The notes: a model not told the origin generated them from the letters alone. A stretch of DNA of 64,000 nucleotides from Aquimarina sediminis (GCF_002895435.1 NZ_POYJ01000004.1:186001-250000), one strand, 5' to 3'. Positions 28,002 through 38,097 are shown, counted from the stretch's first letter. Translations and numbers: made by a program.

Positions 28002-29585
28002 TTAAACAATCAAATCTCCACAAAGCTTCACTTTCAATTTTACAGTACCTGGAAGATATGCCAAGGGAATTGATTCTTTTGTCAAAATATGAATACTATT
28101 TTCTGAAGCTCCATTATCTAACAATTGTTTTTTTGTGTTGGATAGTAATTCCTGGAGCGCTTGTTTTTCATCTTTTTGTAGTGTATTTATCAATAGTTCT
28201 TCTTCACTACTAATTTGAGCAATACATGCTCCATAAGCATTTGCTACTTCCATATGCTCAGTAAAAATAACCTCTGAAGCTCCTGTTATCTCTCTGGGTA
28301 GCAAAAAAGCACCGCCACCACAAGCTACAACAGGAATATCTTTGGCATCTGTTTTTAATTTATCTACTAATTTTTCGATTTTCAATTGAATTGTATTTCT
28401 TACCTTTTCTAATATAACTGAGTAAGGAATACCTACCATTTGGAAAATCTTATTTTTAATCTCCTCACAACCTCTTGTTCCCTCTATTATCAATTGGTTT
28501 TCAGCTATAAAAAAATCAGAAAGTGTTATTATATTTCCATTAAAGGAAATAGCCTTTTCTTTCAACATATATCCTACTGAATCAGGACCTAATACACATT
28601 CTCCTTTTTCAAATCTAACAATCGTTCCTCCTCCAATACCAACAGCTACAACATCTGGCATTCTAAAATTAGTAAGTACACCTCCGATTTGAGCCGCTTG
28701 TGTGCTTTCTCTTGGAAAATAATTTATCAATACACCGCCATCAGAAGTTGTTCCTCCTACATCAATCACAATCCCATTATCAACCTTTGATAATGCTCCT
28801 GCTCCTCTTATACTATTGGTTGGTCCAGAAGAAATAGTAAGTACAGGAAAGTCTTGCACATGCTTTAGAGACATAAGTGTGCCATCATTTTGCCCTATAA
28901 ATAATTGGGATGACAGACCTAAATCGTTCACGGTTTTTTTGAACGCATTCACCATTTTTGTTGCAACTCCTTGTAAAGCTGCATTTAGGATAGTAGCATT
29001 TTCACGTTCTAATAGCCCTAACCCTCCTACCTGGTGAGAACAACTTATTCTTATTCTATCGCCAAGTATTTCTCTAGCCCAACTGGCTACTTGCAGCTCT
29101 TGATCTGGTAGCGTTTTAGAAAAAACACCGGTAATTGCCAAAGATTCAACTTCTCCCTTCATTTTAAGAAGACACTCTTTAACCTCATCTTCTTTTAAAG
29201 GGCTAATTAATCTTCCATCAAATTCATAACCTCCATGCACCATGTATATCTGTTTCCCCAAAAGCTCTTTTAGGTCGTCAGGAAAATCTGCCATTGTTGG
29301 TATTGCACTACTGGCAGGTAACCCTATCCGAATAGCTCCAACTTTATTTAATTCTTTGCGTTCTACAAGTGCGTTAGTACAATGGGTAGTCCCCAACATT
29401 ATATATCTAATTTTTTCTTTCTCAATATTGTCTTCTGCAATAACCTTCTCGATAGCATGTGCAATACCACTACCAATATCTAGTGTAGTGGTTTGTTTTG
29501 TTTTTGATAGTATTTTATTATCATGGGATACCAATACTGCATCTGTATTTGTCCCCCCAACATCTACTCCTATTTTATAGTACAT
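28002..29585 (-). CDS. Hydantoinase/oxoprolinase family protein (short HyuA-like)
   Basis: A 527-residue HyuA-like protein of the ASKHA ATPase fold. It starts with the phosphate-binding motif GVDVGGTNTDAVLV, and carries MLGTTHCTNALVERK (about 64), ISSGPTNSIRGAGAL (about 253), IVIDVGGTTSDGGVL (about 271) and VACGGGAFLLPREI (about 424). It is shorter than the 687-residue HyuA at the head of the operon. This short type is often paired with DUF917 proteins, as here, where the two genes overlap by 11 bases. It probably supplies ATP-dependent activation of a ring amide. Confidence 0.88.
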   Translation of the reverse strand: MYYKIGVDVGGTNTDAVLVSHDNKILSKTKQTTTLDIGSGIAHAIEKVIAEDNIEKEKIRYIMLGTTHCTNALVERKELNKVGAIRIGLPASSAIPTMADFPDDLKELLGKQIYMVHGGYEFDGRLISPLKEDEVKECLLKMKGEVESLAITGVFSKTLPDQELQVASWAREILGDRIRISCSHQVGGLGLLERENATILNAALQGVATKMVNAFKKTVNDLGLSSQLFIGQNDGTLMSLKHVQDFPVLTISSGPTNSIRGAGALSKVDNGIVIDVGGTTSDGGVLINYFPRESTQAAQIGGVLTNFRMPDVVAVGIGGGTIVRFEKGECVLGPDSVGYMLKEKAISFNGNIITLSDFFIAENQLIIEGTRGCEEIKNKIFQMVGIPYSVILEKVRNTIQLKIEKLVDKLKTDAKDIPVVACGGGAFLLPREITGASEVIFTEHMEVANAYGACIAQISSEEELLINTLQKDEKQALQELLSNTKKQLLDNGASENSIHILTKESIPLAYLPGTVKLKVKLCGDLIV

Positions 29586-30672
29586 TTTGTGCCTTTTTAT
29601 TTAATTCTTCAACTGGAATATATTTTTCTTGATATCCAAACTTTTGAGGTCCTCCTAATTCGATCCCTTGTGGTGTTCGCCATTGCCTATCTGCTTTCAT
29701 CCCCAGGACTACTACTCTAGTCCCATACTGAATAGTTTCTGCAGTAATAGGTTGTGCGTTTTCTGCATCAATAAGTACGATGAGATCTGGAGTAATTGCT
29801 ACAGGCTTCCCATCTTTTTTAGCCATTAAAAACTCGTTTTGAAAATCCAATTCCATTTGAGAACCTTGATCATCCTCTAATCCCATAATCTCACAGAGCC
29901 CCTTATTCCACCTTCCTTCTGTTTTAATCTTTATATTGCTTACTTTTCCTGTAAACAATTTGATAGCTGATGCTTTTTTGATTAAAGAGTCCAACGGGTT
30001 TTGATTTACTGCTTTTGCATTCAGAATTGCTTCTCCAAGAGTCTGGGCATATGATACAATCCCGTGAACTGCGGCTTTTTTCACCTGTTTACCGCTCATA
30101 GGATAACAACCAATAGCACAACTCCCTCCCATTTGAATAGCAGTGGCTCCAACAAGTGTTTCTCCCCAAGTATTATCAATAGTATGGTATACATTTTTGT
30201 TTCCTTTTTCATCTGCTTGAGTAATTGGAGATACAGGGATATTATGTAGTGTAAATGTTACCATTTCTAATCTTGGAAATGCCCTACCCATACCATCAGC
30301 ATCAACTAGTGGGATTTGTTTTTGAGCAGCTATTGAAAAAGGAATTACTCCATTAAGCCCCCCTGCTTCTGCTGGCATCACAGCATCAATTTTTCTTCCG
30401 AGGTAATTTTCCATCATTTCAAACGCTTTCAGAAACTCATCTCCAGAGAACAATTTCTCTACCAAAATCATTGGTGCTCCAAATGCGGCAATAGGTACGA
30501 TCAGTGCACCATCATTTAGCTCATCAGCATGTATCAGATCTACCTCTCCATATTTATTAATTGCTTCTTTTGCCAGTAATTTTCCTATGTATGGATCGCC
30601 ACCTCCTCCCGTTCCTAAAACGGTAGATCCCATGGCAATATATTCAATATCTTTATTGTTTATTTTTCTCAT
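29575..30672 (-). CDS. DUF917 / S-methyl-thiohydantoin desulfurase family protein
   Basis: A 365-residue member of the DUF917 family. Visible motifs are GSTVLGTGGGGDPYIGKLLA (about 15-34), MPAEAGGLNGVIPF (about 100), VDADGMGRAFPRLEM (about 118) and AIQMGGSCAIGCYPMSGKQV (about 178). Pfam has renamed this family after S-methyl thiohydantoin desulfurase, an enzyme acting on a hydantoin-like ring, so its presence beside hydantoinases fits. Whether this copy handles a thio-hydantoin or a plain cyclic amide is unknown. It overlaps both neighbours (11 and 20 bases). Confidence 0.85.
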   Translation of the reverse strand: MRKINNKDIEYIAMGSTVLGTGGGGDPYIGKLLAKEAINKYGEVDLIHADELNDGALIVPIAAFGAPMILVEKLFSGDEFLKAFEMMENYLGRKIDAVMPAEAGGLNGVIPFSIAAQKQIPLVDADGMGRAFPRLEMVTFTLHNIPVSPITQADEKGNKNVYHTIDNTWGETLVGATAIQMGGSCAIGCYPMSGKQVKKAAVHGIVSYAQTLGEAILNAKAVNQNPLDSLIKKASAIKLFTGKVSNIKIKTEGRWNKGLCEIMGLEDDQGSQMELDFQNEFLMAKKDGKPVAITPDLIVLIDAENAQPITAETIQYGTRVVVLGMKADRQWRTPQGIELGGPQKFGYQEKYIPVEELNKKAQNVL

Positions 30673-31870
30673 TATCCGTTAGTTTTTGAAGTATATAATA
30701 AGTAATCGCCGAAATGACGATTCCCAATATGTTTTTAATTTGAGAAGTCATTGTTAACATTAGTATCACACCAATCATCCAAGAAATTACTCCTTTCCAA
30801 TTTACCTTTTTCACATCTTCTGTATAGGTTTTGGATAGGTAATAATCTGAAATCATTACTCCTGCGATCGGTGTAATAGTTATGGTTAATATTGTAATAA
30901 AATTCATAAAATGAGACAGTACTCCTATAGCAGCTAATAGAATACCTATGAGTCCTACGACCAATGTTGTTTTGGATCGAAAATCATCTTCAAGTTTTAA
31001 TAGACCGTTAAATGCCAAACCCGAAGAATATACATTCATCACATTAGAGGTCCATGTAGCCAGAATAAGGATAGACATGGCGAAAAAAGGAAATCCTAAA
31101 GTCGAAAATATCTCAACAATATCATAAGTTCCCTGCGTGATAGCAAATATTGCCCCTATTGCCAACAAGCTTAAAGCTGAAGGAATAATTCCCAAAATAG
31201 ATCCCAAAATGGCATCTTTTTTTGTTTCTGCAAAGCGATTGTAATCTGGTGCTATTACTCCACCTACAGATATAAAACCAATGGTAAAACCTATGGCTTG
31301 TAATAAGGGCATTTCCTCCTTAGGAGAAAAATTTAAAACATCAGACAAACTATGAGTTTTAAAAGTAACGACCAATCCATATGTCAGCAATAAAATGATA
31401 GCTGGAACTGCCAAGTAATTAAGCCATTTTAAATACTTAAACCCAAATACTGCAGTAAGAACCATAATCACTCCCCAAAAAACCGAAGATATCCATACAG
31501 GAATCTCGGGACCATTCATTTCGATCACTATTTTGGAAAAAGAAGCCCCGGCAATATTACTTTGAATCCCAAACCATCCTAAAGTAGATAATCCAATGAC
31601 CAATCCTACTATTATTTTGGCACCATTATCCCCAAAACTACTTGATGCTAATGATACTGTAGTTTTTCTTTTGTCTACTGCGGCAATACTTAACAAAGAC
31701 ATAAAAAACACTACAAAGCTAAACCCTATCAAACCTGCCCAAAGAGATTTGTTTAAAGAAAGAGACGCTATCAATGTGCTTCCAACGAGTAAAGCAGGTA
31801 CACTTACTATGCCACCAAACCAAACTCCTGCAAGACTAAACCATTTTGTTGTATTTTGATTTTTATCCAT
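30653..31870 (-). CDS. NCS1-family permease (cytosine/hydantoin type)
   Basis: A 405-residue inner-membrane transporter with about 12 hydrophobic helices. Features of the NCS1 family are GIVSVPALLVGSTLIASLSL in the first helix, LGWFGIQSNIAGASF (about 115) and GVIAPDYNRFAETKKDAI (about 205-222). NCS1 proteins carry nucleobases, allantoin and hydantoins with Na+ or H+. In this operon the cargo is most likely the ring amide broken down by the HyuA/HyuB enzymes. It overlaps the DUF917 gene by 20 bases. Confidence 0.88.
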   Translation of the reverse strand: MDKNQNTTKWFSLAGVWFGGIVSVPALLVGSTLIASLSLNKSLWAGLIGFSFVVFFMSLLSIAAVDKRKTTVSLASSSFGDNGAKIIVGLVIGLSTLGWFGIQSNIAGASFSKIVIEMNGPEIPVWISSVFWGVIMVLTAVFGFKYLKWLNYLAVPAIILLLTYGLVVTFKTHSLSDVLNFSPKEEMPLLQAIGFTIGFISVGGVIAPDYNRFAETKKDAILGSILGIIPSALSLLAIGAIFAITQGTYDIVEIFSTLGFPFFAMSILILATWTSNVMNVYSSGLAFNGLLKLEDDFRSKTTLVVGLIGILLAAIGVLSHFMNFITILTITITPIAGVMISDYYLSKTYTEDVKKVNWKGVISWMIGVILMLTMTSQIKNILGIVISAITYYILQKLTDNEKNKQ

Positions 31871-31872
31871 AA

Positions 31873-32865
31873 TTAATGATCAATTCTTACTACTATTTTT
31901 CCCATTTGTTTGTTAGAGAGCATATATTTATATGCTTCTACAGTATCTTTAAAATCAAAAACGTTATCAACTAATGGTTTTAATTTTCCTTTTTGTATTC
32001 TTTCTAATACATAACTCACCCCTTCTTGTAATTGATTTTTATTCATTACATGATTGAACATAGAATATGCATAGAGGTTTGTATTTTTTCGCACCAAGTC
32101 TAGCAATGGAAAAGTTGGGAACTCTCCACTTAATAAACCGTAAATAGCAGCGGATCCTCCAAAAGAAAGAGCATCCATATACTGCTGATTGAACTCTGTA
32201 CTTCCTATAGGGTCAAAAACAAACTTTATTCCCTTATGACCAGTTATTTCCTTTAATTTTTCTAACGTATTTTCTTCTTTTGTAACAATAACAACATCTG
32301 CTCCTAGGTTTTGTATACATTCTTTTTTCCTCTGAGTCCTTGTTGATCCTATAACAATAGCTCCTGCATCTTTTGCTATTTTTAACGCTCCTTGCCCAGC
32401 AGTTCCTGATGTTGCAGGAATAAAAACATAATCTCCTTTTTTTACTTTCCCTAATTTAAATAGTGCGTAGTATGCTGTTAGATATTGCATCCAAAAAGAC
32501 GTAGCTTCCTCAACAGTATAACTATTTGGCACGTTGGTTAAATACTGTTCAGGTACAGTAGCATACTCACCTTGAACTCCATATTCTCGAGTATAAAATG
32601 GTATGGATGTTACTTTATCACCTTTTTTAAACTTTGTGACTTTATCACCAACTTCAATAACTTTTCCTGTTGCTTCAGAACCAATACGTGAAGGGAAATT
32701 GGGCTGTGTATAATGCATCCCATTAATGAACAGAATATCTGCCTGATTAAGTGCAAAGGCATTAACTTTAAACAGCACTTCACTTTCCTTAGGTTTTTGA
32801 ATATCTATATCATCGAACTGTAACACTTCTAGACCTCCTGTTTTATGAAATCGTATAGCTTTCAT
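31873..32865 (-). CDS. Quinone-oxidoreductase-type MDR dehydrogenase
   Basis: A 330-residue medium-chain dehydrogenase/reductase. The N-terminal GroES-like part has LNQADILFINGMHY and IGSEATGKVIEVGDKVTKF; the NAD(P)-binding part has FIPATSGTAGQGALKIAKDAG (about 148-168) and a KIVVRIDH end. The zinc-binding cysteines of alcohol dehydrogenases are absent, which points to the zinc-free quinone oxidoreductase branch using NADPH. Its ATG overlaps the previous stop by 4 bases. Role in the pathway is not clear; reduction of an unsaturated ring or enone product is possible. Confidence 0.85.
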   Translation of the reverse strand: MKAIRFHKTGGLEVLQFDDIDIQKPKESEVLFKVNAFALNQADILFINGMHYTQPNFPSRIGSEATGKVIEVGDKVTKFKKGDKVTSIPFYTREYGVQGEYATVPEQYLTNVPNSYTVEEATSFWMQYLTAYYALFKLGKVKKGDYVFIPATSGTAGQGALKIAKDAGAIVIGSTRTQRKKECIQNLGADVVIVTKEENTLEKLKEITGHKGIKFVFDPIGSTEFNQQYMDALSFGGSAAIYGLLSGEFPTFPLLDLVRKNTNLYAYSMFNHVMNKNQLQEGVSYVLERIQKGKLKPLVDNVFDFKDTVEAYKYMLSNKQMGKIVVRIDH

Positions 32866-33194
32866 TCTTCACTTTTTTGATTTAAAACATATATTAACTT
32901 GGTGTCTTCAAGTACATTTCCGGCTTGAGGTTCTAACGCATTTATATAGATAGCTGTTCCCGTTTTTAAATATGCCAAAACGCTTCCGTCTTTATTTAGC
33001 ATTTCAATGCAACCTTTGGTAATAATAGATACCTCATTAAATGGATGACAGGAAAATCCTTCTTCTGGTATTCGAGTGCCCTTTTTTAGAAAAACTGTGC
33101 CCAGCGTGGTGGTTATTCCTTTATTTGTATGGGATAACAATTCATTATTATAATGTTCTTTTATTTTAGGATAGGTAATCTTTTTTAATTTCAT
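32862..33194 (-). CDS. Small cupin-like protein A
   Basis: A 110-residue single-domain cupin-like protein. The beta-barrel signature is VFLKKGTRIPEEGFSCHPFNEVSIITKG, here noted as LKKGTRIPEEGF (about 36) and HPFNEVSIITKG (about 50-61), followed by KTGTAIYINALEPQ. One His (and a Glu) of the metal-binding set is recognisable. It is a paralogue of the next gene and overlaps both neighbours by 4 bases. A binding, isomerase or regulatory function is possible. Confidence 0.7.
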   Translation of the reverse strand: MKLKKITYPKIKEHYNNELLSHTNKGITTTLGTVFLKKGTRIPEEGFSCHPFNEVSIITKGCIEMLNKDGSVLAYLKTGTAIYINALEPQAGNVLEDTKLIYVLNQKSEE

Positions 33195-33541
33195 AATTCG
33201 TTATTTTTTTTACCAAATAGCACAAAAACTAATTTGGCGTCCTCGATTACGATCCCTCCATGACCTTCAAAGTAGTCTACTATAAACAATTGCCCTGCAT
33301 GTAAATATCTATCCATACTGAGGTTCTCTTCGAGTAAAATTTTTATTTTACCATCTACCAGCAATACAATTTTCTTTTGATCATGATGTGTAAATCCTTC
33401 TTCTGGTATTCGGGTGCCTTTTTTTAGGAAAACAGTTCCAAACTGAAGATCAAAACTTTCTTCTCTATGAATAAATAGTTCTTTTAAATAATCTTTCTTC
33501 TTTCCAGACGGGTATGTTACATCCAAAATATTCATAGTCAC
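33191..33541 (-). CDS. Small cupin-like protein B, paralogue of A
   Basis: A 116-residue cupin-like protein sharing the 16-residue identical block GTVFLKKGTRIPEEGF with its neighbour at 32862, followed by THHDQKKIVLLVDGKIKIL and LHAGQLFIVDYFEGHGG. Two adjacent His replace the C-H-P of protein A. The underlying bases are also nearly identical over this block, which suggests tandem duplication with conversion or strong selection. Both overlap neighbours by 4 bases, so they are made together. Confidence 0.7.
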   Translation of the reverse strand: MTMNILDVTYPSGKKKDYLKELFIHREESFDLQFGTVFLKKGTRIPEEGFTHHDQKKIVLLVDGKIKILLEENLSMDRYLHAGQLFIVDYFEGHGGIVIEDAKLVFVLFGKKNNEL

Positions 33542-34338
33542 TCGCTAATAATTAACCTGTTTCCAAACTCAAACTCTTTGTCAAATAATTGAAACCGTTT
33601 TATGTCTTGTTCTGAAGGTGCCTGACAGCTCCATTTTCTTGATGGTTTCCAACTATATTTGTTTTTCAAAATTGCCGCTTGTTCGGCTTGTTTTAATGCT
33701 GCGATTGAAGGATCTATCACTGGGATACGCAACATATTCTGAATTTTTTCATAGAACCCAAACTCTAAAGTACACCCTAGTATTATAGATTCTGCCCCAT
33801 CCTTTTCTATAGCTAATTGAGTAGCTTCAATCAGTTTTTGCTCTGTTAATTTATGATCTTCCTGAAATTGAGAGACTGTCATGCCAACACTCCTAAAAGA
33901 TGCTAAATGTTCACTATAACCATACTCATTTATAGCAGTATGCATTTCATGTTCCCATTTTTTTTGTCCTATTATGACAGAGAATTTATTAGATAATCTT
34001 AATGCAATCTCTATAGAAGAGTGGCAGGGACCTACTACGACCATATCTCCAGAAATTTCTCGAGCTTCTAATAAAAAAGGGTCATAGAAACAGCCTATAA
34101 TCAAAGCATCAAACTCTTCTAAGGATGCTTGCCTAGTTGCCTTTATTAGTTCTGTAGCTATTAATGAATTATATGTTCTATATTCTAAATTATCCATTAA
34201 ACCAACAGCTGCATTTAGTGATACTACATGAACCTCTGTATTGGAGAATTTGTTTTCACGTATCATATTTGCAAAAAAAGAATCGTAGCTATCGAATCCT
34301 ATTGGATTTAGATACATTATTTTTTGTGTGTTCTTCAT
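33538..34338 (-). CDS. Asp/Glu/hydantoin racemase family protein
   Basis: A 266-residue protein of the aspartate/glutamate/hydantoin racemase fold. The two catalytic cysteines are seen in ALIIGCFYDPFLLEAREI (about 80-97) and SIILGCTLEFGFYEKI (about 184-199); GPCHSSIEIAL (about 107) is a hydantoin-racemase-like phosphate/ring loop. In hydantoin pathways this enzyme interconverts D- and L-5-substituted hydantoins so both can be hydrolysed. Overlaps the HyuB gene by 4 bases. Confidence 0.8.
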   Translation of the reverse strand: MKNTQKIMYLNPIGFDSYDSFFANMIRENKFSNTEVHVVSLNAAVGLMDNLEYRTYNSLIATELIKATRQASLEEFDALIIGCFYDPFLLEAREISGDMVVVGPCHSSIEIALRLSNKFSVIIGQKKWEHEMHTAINEYGYSEHLASFRSVGMTVSQFQEDHKLTEQKLIEATQLAIEKDGAESIILGCTLEFGFYEKIQNMLRIPVIDPSIAALKQAEQAAILKNKYSWKPSRKWSCQAPSEQDIKRFQLFDKEFEFGNRLIISE

Positions 34339-36002
34339 TTTTTTATGTGATAAAATTCCTGTGCTTCTTTTTTAGTGATATATCCATTTTTTACATCTGA
34401 TAATACCTGTTCTTTAGGTCTATCATTTGGATTACCATAGCCTCCTCCAGTAGCAGTAACACATCTTACAATATCTCCTTTCTCTAAATAAATATTTGTT
34501 CCAAGACTATGTCGTTCTTTGGTACCATTTTTCCTGATAATCATAAAATAGTTATAGGAACCATCATGTCCCTTATTCATACCCCATGTTTTTGTTTTTT
34601 CTCCAAGAAATGCTGCGGTCACATGAGCTCCATCTGATATGATCTTATAATCTAAATACTGTCCATTACCTCCTTGAAATTCTCCATAGCCGCCCCCTTC
34701 ATTATGAAATGCATATTGTTCTACCTGTATACCATATCGCATTTCTCTGATTTCTATTGGAATGTTATAGGATTCGCCACTACCGCAAGACAGCTGACCT
34801 CGATTGCCATCGTGAGTCGCAGAGGCTCCCCACCCCCCTGCAAGTGGCTCTGCCTGAATATAGAATTGATTGGTATCAGGATGAGTTCCCGAAATAAACG
34901 TAGCACATACTGATCGTAAATGACCTGCCGGTAGTTTATCAGGGATAATTGGTGCCAATATTTTCCATAGCAGATCAATGGAGGTAATGAGTACCTCATA
35001 ATAAACAGAAACTGCCGAAGGGGCTTCTGCACTTACAATAGTTCCTGGTTCACAAAGTACTTTCATCGGTCTAAATGCTCCTCCATTTGCATCCATACGG
35101 GGCGTAGTAATTGCTTTAAACAAGCTTCTGCAACCAGTAACCAACCCGCTAAAAGCTAAATTGGTAGCTCCTTTTACCTGTGGGTGTGAGCCATTAAAAT
35201 CGGCTATAAATTCTGTGTCGGTAACAGTTACTTTTGCTTTTATAGGAAAAGGACCTTCTCCAAAACCATTATCTTCGATAGAGGTTTCACCTTCATACAC
35301 TCCATTCGGAATTTCTTTTAAGGCTTCAATACACATGCGCTCTCCATACGCCAAAAAATCATTTTTTGCTTTCTTGTATGTTTCTAATCCATATTTCTCA
35401 ATAATTGAAATTACACGTTTGGATCCCACCTCTGCAGCTGCAATTCCGGCATACAAATCACCCAGAGTACTATCTGGTAACCGTACATTAGCCTTTATCA
35501 TATCGATAACAGCTTCATTAAACACTCCTTCAGATTTTATTTTGATAAATGGGAAATGCAAACCTTCTTGATAAATTTCTGTGGCAACTGTCGAAACCGA
35601 GCCAGGAAATGTCCCTCCAAGCTCTGTCCAATGGGCTTTATTCACAGTAAAAGCAACTAGCTTTTTATCGTAAAAAACAGGATATACAATAGAAACATCT
35701 GATAAGTGAGTACCTCCACCAGCATAGGGTGTATTGGCAATGATCACATCTCCTTCTTTTAGCGAGGTGGTTTCATTATATTTTTCTAATGTTGCTCTAA
35801 CCACAGAATCCAAAGCAGCCAAAAATGCTGTTACCCCATTACCTTGAGCTAGCAATTCTCCTTTAGTATCTGTTATCCCTACTGCATAATCCAGTGATTC
35901 ATAAATAATAGGACTCATACTGGTGCGTTCTAAGGTTTTAAACATCTCATCTCCTGCTGCCACTAGCGCATCCTGAATTATTTCTAATGTGAATTTTTCC
36001 AT
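34335..36002 (-). CDS. hyuB: Hydantoinase B/oxoprolinase subunit
   Basis: A 555-residue HyuB subunit. Family motifs: RTSMSPIIYESLDYAVGITD (about 25-44), GDVIIANTPYAGGGTHLSDV (about 83-102), NKAHWTELGGTFPGS (about 120), ANVRLPDSTLGDLYAGIAAA (about 169), and a C-terminal GGGYGEFQGGNGQYLDY and GGGYGNPNDRPKE. HyuB works with HyuA in ATP-dependent opening of hydantoins, oxoproline, caprolactam or related rings. The start lies 2 bases after the HyuA stop. Confidence 0.93.
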   Translation of the reverse strand: MEKFTLEIIQDALVAAGDEMFKTLERTSMSPIIYESLDYAVGITDTKGELLAQGNGVTAFLAALDSVVRATLEKYNETTSLKEGDVIIANTPYAGGGTHLSDVSIVYPVFYDKKLVAFTVNKAHWTELGGTFPGSVSTVATEIYQEGLHFPFIKIKSEGVFNEAVIDMIKANVRLPDSTLGDLYAGIAAAEVGSKRVISIIEKYGLETYKKAKNDFLAYGERMCIEALKEIPNGVYEGETSIEDNGFGEGPFPIKAKVTVTDTEFIADFNGSHPQVKGATNLAFSGLVTGCRSLFKAITTPRMDANGGAFRPMKVLCEPGTIVSAEAPSAVSVYYEVLITSIDLLWKILAPIIPDKLPAGHLRSVCATFISGTHPDTNQFYIQAEPLAGGWGASATHDGNRGQLSCGSGESYNIPIEIREMRYGIQVEQYAFHNEGGGYGEFQGGNGQYLDYKIISDGAHVTAAFLGEKTKTWGMNKGHDGSYNYFMIIRKNGTKERHSLGTNIYLEKGDIVRCVTATGGGYGNPNDRPKEQVLSDVKNGYITKKEAQEFYHIKK

Positions 36003-36004
36003 AA

Positions 36005-38068
36005 CTATGCTTTTTGTAATGTTAAAATTAGATTTCCATATTCGTCTATATGTACTACATGCATGGGTGTAACTACAGTGGTAGTTGCTTTTTCTGAAAT
36101 AATGGCGGGTCCTTGAATGGTCATCTTAGGTTCTAACAAATCTCTATGGTAGAAAGGAGTATTATGAATACCTAAATCATCAAAATCCACTTCTTTATTG
36201 TCAAATATTGCATCTTCAATTGCTTTACCAGTATTTTTCATCTTTGGAAAATCGGGTTTATCGACCTCAACTTCTGCGACCAAATGAAAATTGACTAATT
36301 CTACTGTAGTATCCAATTCAAAGGAATATTGCTTTTTATGTTCTTTATGGAAATACTCGATAATGGCTTCTAAGGGTGTATCGTTATCGAAATCTGACAG
36401 AAGGACTTTTACATAATGTTCTTGCCCTGCATAACGTAAATCGGTATAATAAGTAAATGTTATATTTTCTCGGGTATAGCCATCTATTTTGAAATTATTT
36501 AGTGCCTCGTTTTCCATTTCAGCAAATACCGATTGAATATTATGTCTTTGCTTTTGTACTAGAGTCAACACGTTAGTTCTAATATAATCTCTTCGTATGT
36601 CTGACATTAACATACCGAATGCTGAAAACACACCGGCATGAGGAGGAATGATAAGCTCAGATATTTGAAGTTCTCTTGCCAAATCTGCTCCATGCATGGC
36701 TCCTCCTCCTCCAATAACTACCATTGCAAAATCTCTTGGATCATATCCTTTATTTACAGAGATGAGTTTTAGAGCATTTATCATATTAGCATTAGCTATA
36801 CGAAGAATGCCTTTGGCAATATCTTCTTTTGTTCCTTTTAATGACTTGCATAAAGGTTTTGAAGCTTCTTCAATACTTGAATAATCAGGTTGTAATTCTC
36901 CTCCTAAAAAATAATCTGGATGAATTCTTCCTGTCAAAATATTGGCATCTGTTGTCGTCAAATTTTTACCGCCTCGTCCATAAGCAGCAGGACCAGGCAT
37001 TGCTCCGGCACTTTTGGGACCTACATGTAGTTTACCTCCTTCATCAATCCAGGCTATGCTTCCTCCTCCATTTCCTATTTCAACAATATCAATTACTGGT
37101 GTTTGAATGGGATATCCCGCTTCTATCCTTGAATGTTCTATTTTGTAGTTTGTAGTAATTTTTACCTGACCATTTTCTACCAGTGCGCATTTGGCTGTGG
37201 TTCCTCCTATATCTAAAACAATTAAATCCTTTCTATTAATTACTTTTCCTAATGCAATAGCTCCAAATACTCCACTTGCAGGTCCAGATTCTACCATGGT
37301 TATAGGATTATCCTTTACATCATTTATTGAAGTAATCCCTCCATTAGATTGCATAATATAGGGGGCGTTTTTCAATCCTTTTTCCTTTAATTTTTCTTCT
37401 AGATTATTAAGATACTTCTTTGCAATTGGAAGTACATACCCCGATAATGCTGTAGAACTTGTTCTTTCATATTCTCTCCATTCGCGCGTTACTTGAAATG
37501 AAGCTATTATTTCTACTTCTGGAAATAATCTTGATAACTCATCAACTAGCAATATTTCGTGCCTTGGATTTTTATATGCATGTAACAAGCATATGGCTAT
37601 AGACCGAACATTCTCTTGTTTACATGCTGCGATGATCGAGTTTAATGTACTTGTATTTAGCTCTTTTATCACCTGACCTTTGTAATTCATTCTTTCCTCC
37701 ACTTCGAATCTTAAATATCGAGGAACAAAAGGTGGCTGTTTAACAAAATTGAAATTGAATAAATCTGGACGATTGCATCTGGCGATTTCTAAAACATCTC
37801 TAAATCCTTTGGTCGTGATTAATGCTGTTTTTGCTCCTTTACGCTCTGTAAGCGCATTAATTACTACTGTTGTTCCATGTGCAAAAAAATTGATTTGATT
37901 TAAATCTATTTTTGCCTTTTCTATGGTATCCAAAATACCTTGTTCAAAATTAGATGGCGTTGTATCAGATTTAGCGACATTTACTCCTATGGGTTTGCCT
38001 GATTCTTTATCAATTTCTAGGCATACCAGATCTGTAAAAGTGCCACCTATATCAGTTGCTACTCTCAT
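36005..38068 (-). CDS. hyuA: Hydantoinase A/oxoprolinase subunit
   Basis: A 687-residue HyuA subunit, full length for the family. It opens with RVATDIGGTFTDLVCLE (phosphate 1 loop), and has FFAHGTTVVINALTERKGAKT (split FFAHGTTVVINAL, about 62), NGGITSINDVKDNPITMVESG near 245, LIVLDIGGTTAKCALV (about 280), VEIGNGGGSIAWIDEGG (about 327) and VVIGGGGAMHGADLA (about 450). Partner of HyuB; the complex phosphorylates and hydrolyses a cyclic amide in the cytoplasm. Preceded by a terminator that separates it from the receptor gene. Confidence 0.94.
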   Translation of the reverse strand: MRVATDIGGTFTDLVCLEIDKESGKPIGVNVAKSDTTPSNFEQGILDTIEKAKIDLNQINFFAHGTTVVINALTERKGAKTALITTKGFRDVLEIARCNRPDLFNFNFVKQPPFVPRYLRFEVEERMNYKGQVIKELNTSTLNSIIAACKQENVRSIAICLLHAYKNPRHEILLVDELSRLFPEVEIIASFQVTREWREYERTSSTALSGYVLPIAKKYLNNLEEKLKEKGLKNAPYIMQSNGGITSINDVKDNPITMVESGPASGVFGAIALGKVINRKDLIVLDIGGTTAKCALVENGQVKITTNYKIEHSRIEAGYPIQTPVIDIVEIGNGGGSIAWIDEGGKLHVGPKSAGAMPGPAAYGRGGKNLTTTDANILTGRIHPDYFLGGELQPDYSSIEEASKPLCKSLKGTKEDIAKGILRIANANMINALKLISVNKGYDPRDFAMVVIGGGGAMHGADLARELQISELIIPPHAGVFSAFGMLMSDIRRDYIRTNVLTLVQKQRHNIQSVFAEMENEALNNFKIDGYTRENITFTYYTDLRYAGQEHYVKVLLSDFDNDTPLEAIIEYFHKEHKKQYSFELDTTVELVNFHLVAEVEVDKPDFPKMKNTGKAIEDAIFDNKEVDFDDLGIHNTPFYHRDLLEPKMTIQGPAIISEKATTTVVTPMHVVHIDEYGNLILTLQKA

Positions 38069-38097
38069 ATCTTATTATTTTTTTATGTTACTTGGTT

